Shown here: one piece after another, positions 63,164-64,000 of the stretch
Position numbering within the stretch: position 1 is the first letter of the stretch
Layout: each line of letters starts with the position of its first letter
Source of the DNA: Pyropia yezoensis
Lineage: Eukaryota; Rhodophyta; Bangiophyceae; Bangiales; Bangiaceae
Direction: 5' to 3'
Length of the DNA: 64,000 nucleotides
Assembly: GCA_009829735.1 (NCBI GenBank)
Contig: CM020619.1
Location: 13,507,777-13,571,776 of the forward strand
Notes under the pieces: generated by a model
Database searches by the model: none
What the model was told of the DNA's origin: nothing
What the model saw: only the letters and a program-made list of their open reading frames with translations
Program-made: the position numbers and the translations under genes

Positions 63164-63631
63164 ATGGCGCCCGACGGGAGGGGGTGGGGGGGGGCGAAGG
63201 GGGGCGGGGCGGGGATTGAGGGCAGGCGGGACAGGCGGCGGCGGGCACGGCGGCGCGCGGTGAGGAAGGGGGAGTCTGACGGTGATGAGGAGGGGGGCGG
63301 CGTCAAGAGCAGGGGCGGCGGCGGCGGTGGGGCTGGGGGCCACCCGGACGACGCGCGCGTGCACGCGGCGCTGTCTGGCCTGCACCGCGGCCGCCGTCTG
63401 GAGGGGGTTGGGGAGGAGGGCGTCGGGACGGGCCTCCCCCCCTCCACCTGTCGTGGTGGGCACTGTCAACCCCACCGGCGAAGGAGAGCCGTGCAGACAG
63501 CCGCTGCAGCGGCGGGCCCGAACGGATGTGAATATCCCCCAAAAAATACTGACAGTATGTACAGTACCATACGGTACAGAGACAGGCTGCTGGGGGCTGG
63601 GGAGCAACAACTAAAGGTCTATTCTATATAG
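63164..63631 (+). CDS. doubtful hypothetical ORF (155 aa)
   Basis: ATG 63164, composition Arg/Gly-rich. It contains KGESDGDEEGGGVKSR and HPDDARVHAALSGLHRG, which look more protein-like than the rest, and a less biased end (NTDSMYSTIRYRDRLLG). It may be the C-terminal exon of a gene on the plus strand or chance. No domain seen. Confidence 0.2.
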   Translation: MAPDGRGWGGAKGGGAGIEGRRDRRRRARRRAVRKGESDGDEEGGGVKSRGGGGGGAGGHPDDARVHAALSGLHRGRRLEGVGEEGVGTGLPPSTCRGGHCQPHRRRRAVQTAAAAAGPNGCEYPPKNTDSMYSTIRYRDRLLGAGEQQLKVYSI

Positions 63632-64000
63632 CTAGTCACCTGAGATGACCCGACTTCTCGCCTCCCGCATGCCTCAGTACGTGCCGGGAGCGACCACTTT
63701 ATGTTTTTCATCGAGTACAGTACTCATAGGCATGAGTTGTATTTTCAGGGGTGGTCTCATGCGCTCAAACAGATATCACTCTGTTTGTAGCCAGGACAGC
63801 GGTGTTACTCTTTCGTAAAAATCGGCAACTCCTCCGTTTTTCTCACTTTTGAGCTTCTTCTGCGCGGTGTATTGTGCTTTAGTACCCTAGAGGTCCAGGA
63901 CGAGCTTTTTCTCCCCTGTTCCACGCTATATTGCTTCCTCGCCGTGACAGAGAATAACAGAGGTTGTTGTTCCTGACCGCCGATCGGACGTAAAAATCGG
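63632..64000. other. no gene recognised; A/T-richer end of window
   Basis: Lower GC than the preceding 20 kb. CGTAAAAATCGG occurs at about 63815-63826 and again at 63989-64000, a 12-bp direct repeat about 174 bp apart. Confidence 0.45.

Noticed and set aside
1-64000. tRNA, rRNA or CRISPR loci
   Set aside because: No cloverleaf-like sequence with a T-loop consensus, no rRNA-like segment and no regular spacer array was seen. I could not run a dedicated search.

Overview
The window is nuclear DNA of a very GC-rich eukaryote with compact, intron-poor genes. It holds three chromodomain Ty3/gypsy (LTR) retrotransposons, a hAT DNA transposon, a glutamate-receptor-like channel with one GT-AG intron and an oxysterol-binding-protein relative. 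Long GCC/GGC runs open many spurious reading frames. The combination would suit a red alga of the Porphyra/Pyropia type, but nothing seen here proves the taxon. LAYOUT. 1-5525: the degenerate 3' part of a Ty3 element (A): pol with stops and a frameshift, then a broken gene on the opposite strand. 5526-6843: a C-family 3' LTR, its polypurine tract and the start of its antisense gene, all inverted. 6844-18624: Ty3 element B with both LTRs, gag, a pol carrying a 961-bp tandem duplication, and a long antisense ORF (815 codons from its first credible ATG). 18625-24141: a truncated MULE-like transposase, then sequence without a convincing gene. 24142-31790: Ty3 element C (5' LTR, gag, intact pol, antisense ORF). 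31791-36260: a 29-bp scrap of the B LTR end, then an inverted near-identical copy of the C antisense ORF and pol, ending at a 412-bp run of N (36261-36672). 36673-41614: GC-rich low-complexity DNA with one candidate Pro/Ala-rich gene. 41615-48122: a complete hAT element with terminal inverted repeats and an 8-bp target duplication, carrying a transposase and a broken U1A/U2B''-like RRM. 48123-64000: a candidate Ser-rich protein gene (49555-50960), a glutamate-receptor-like gene (51554-55394, minus), an ORP/OSBP gene with a FFAT-like motif (60189-62219, minus), and GC-rich spacers. HOW THE PARTS RELATE. Target-site duplications reconstruct the history. ATGTG lies left of B's 5' LTR (6839-6843) and right of the B LTR end at 31819, so B once sat inside the antisense gene of element C. 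GCCGC lies left of the C 5' LTR (24137-24141) and, as its complement, beside the inverted C 3' LTR (5521-5525), so these are probably the two ends of one C insertion. The present order therefore reflects an inversion between inverted B copies, a mixture of two haplotypes, or a misassembly. The most novel-looking biology is the antisense ORF between pol and the 3' LTR of all three Ty3 families; its products share a weakly conserved helical domain.
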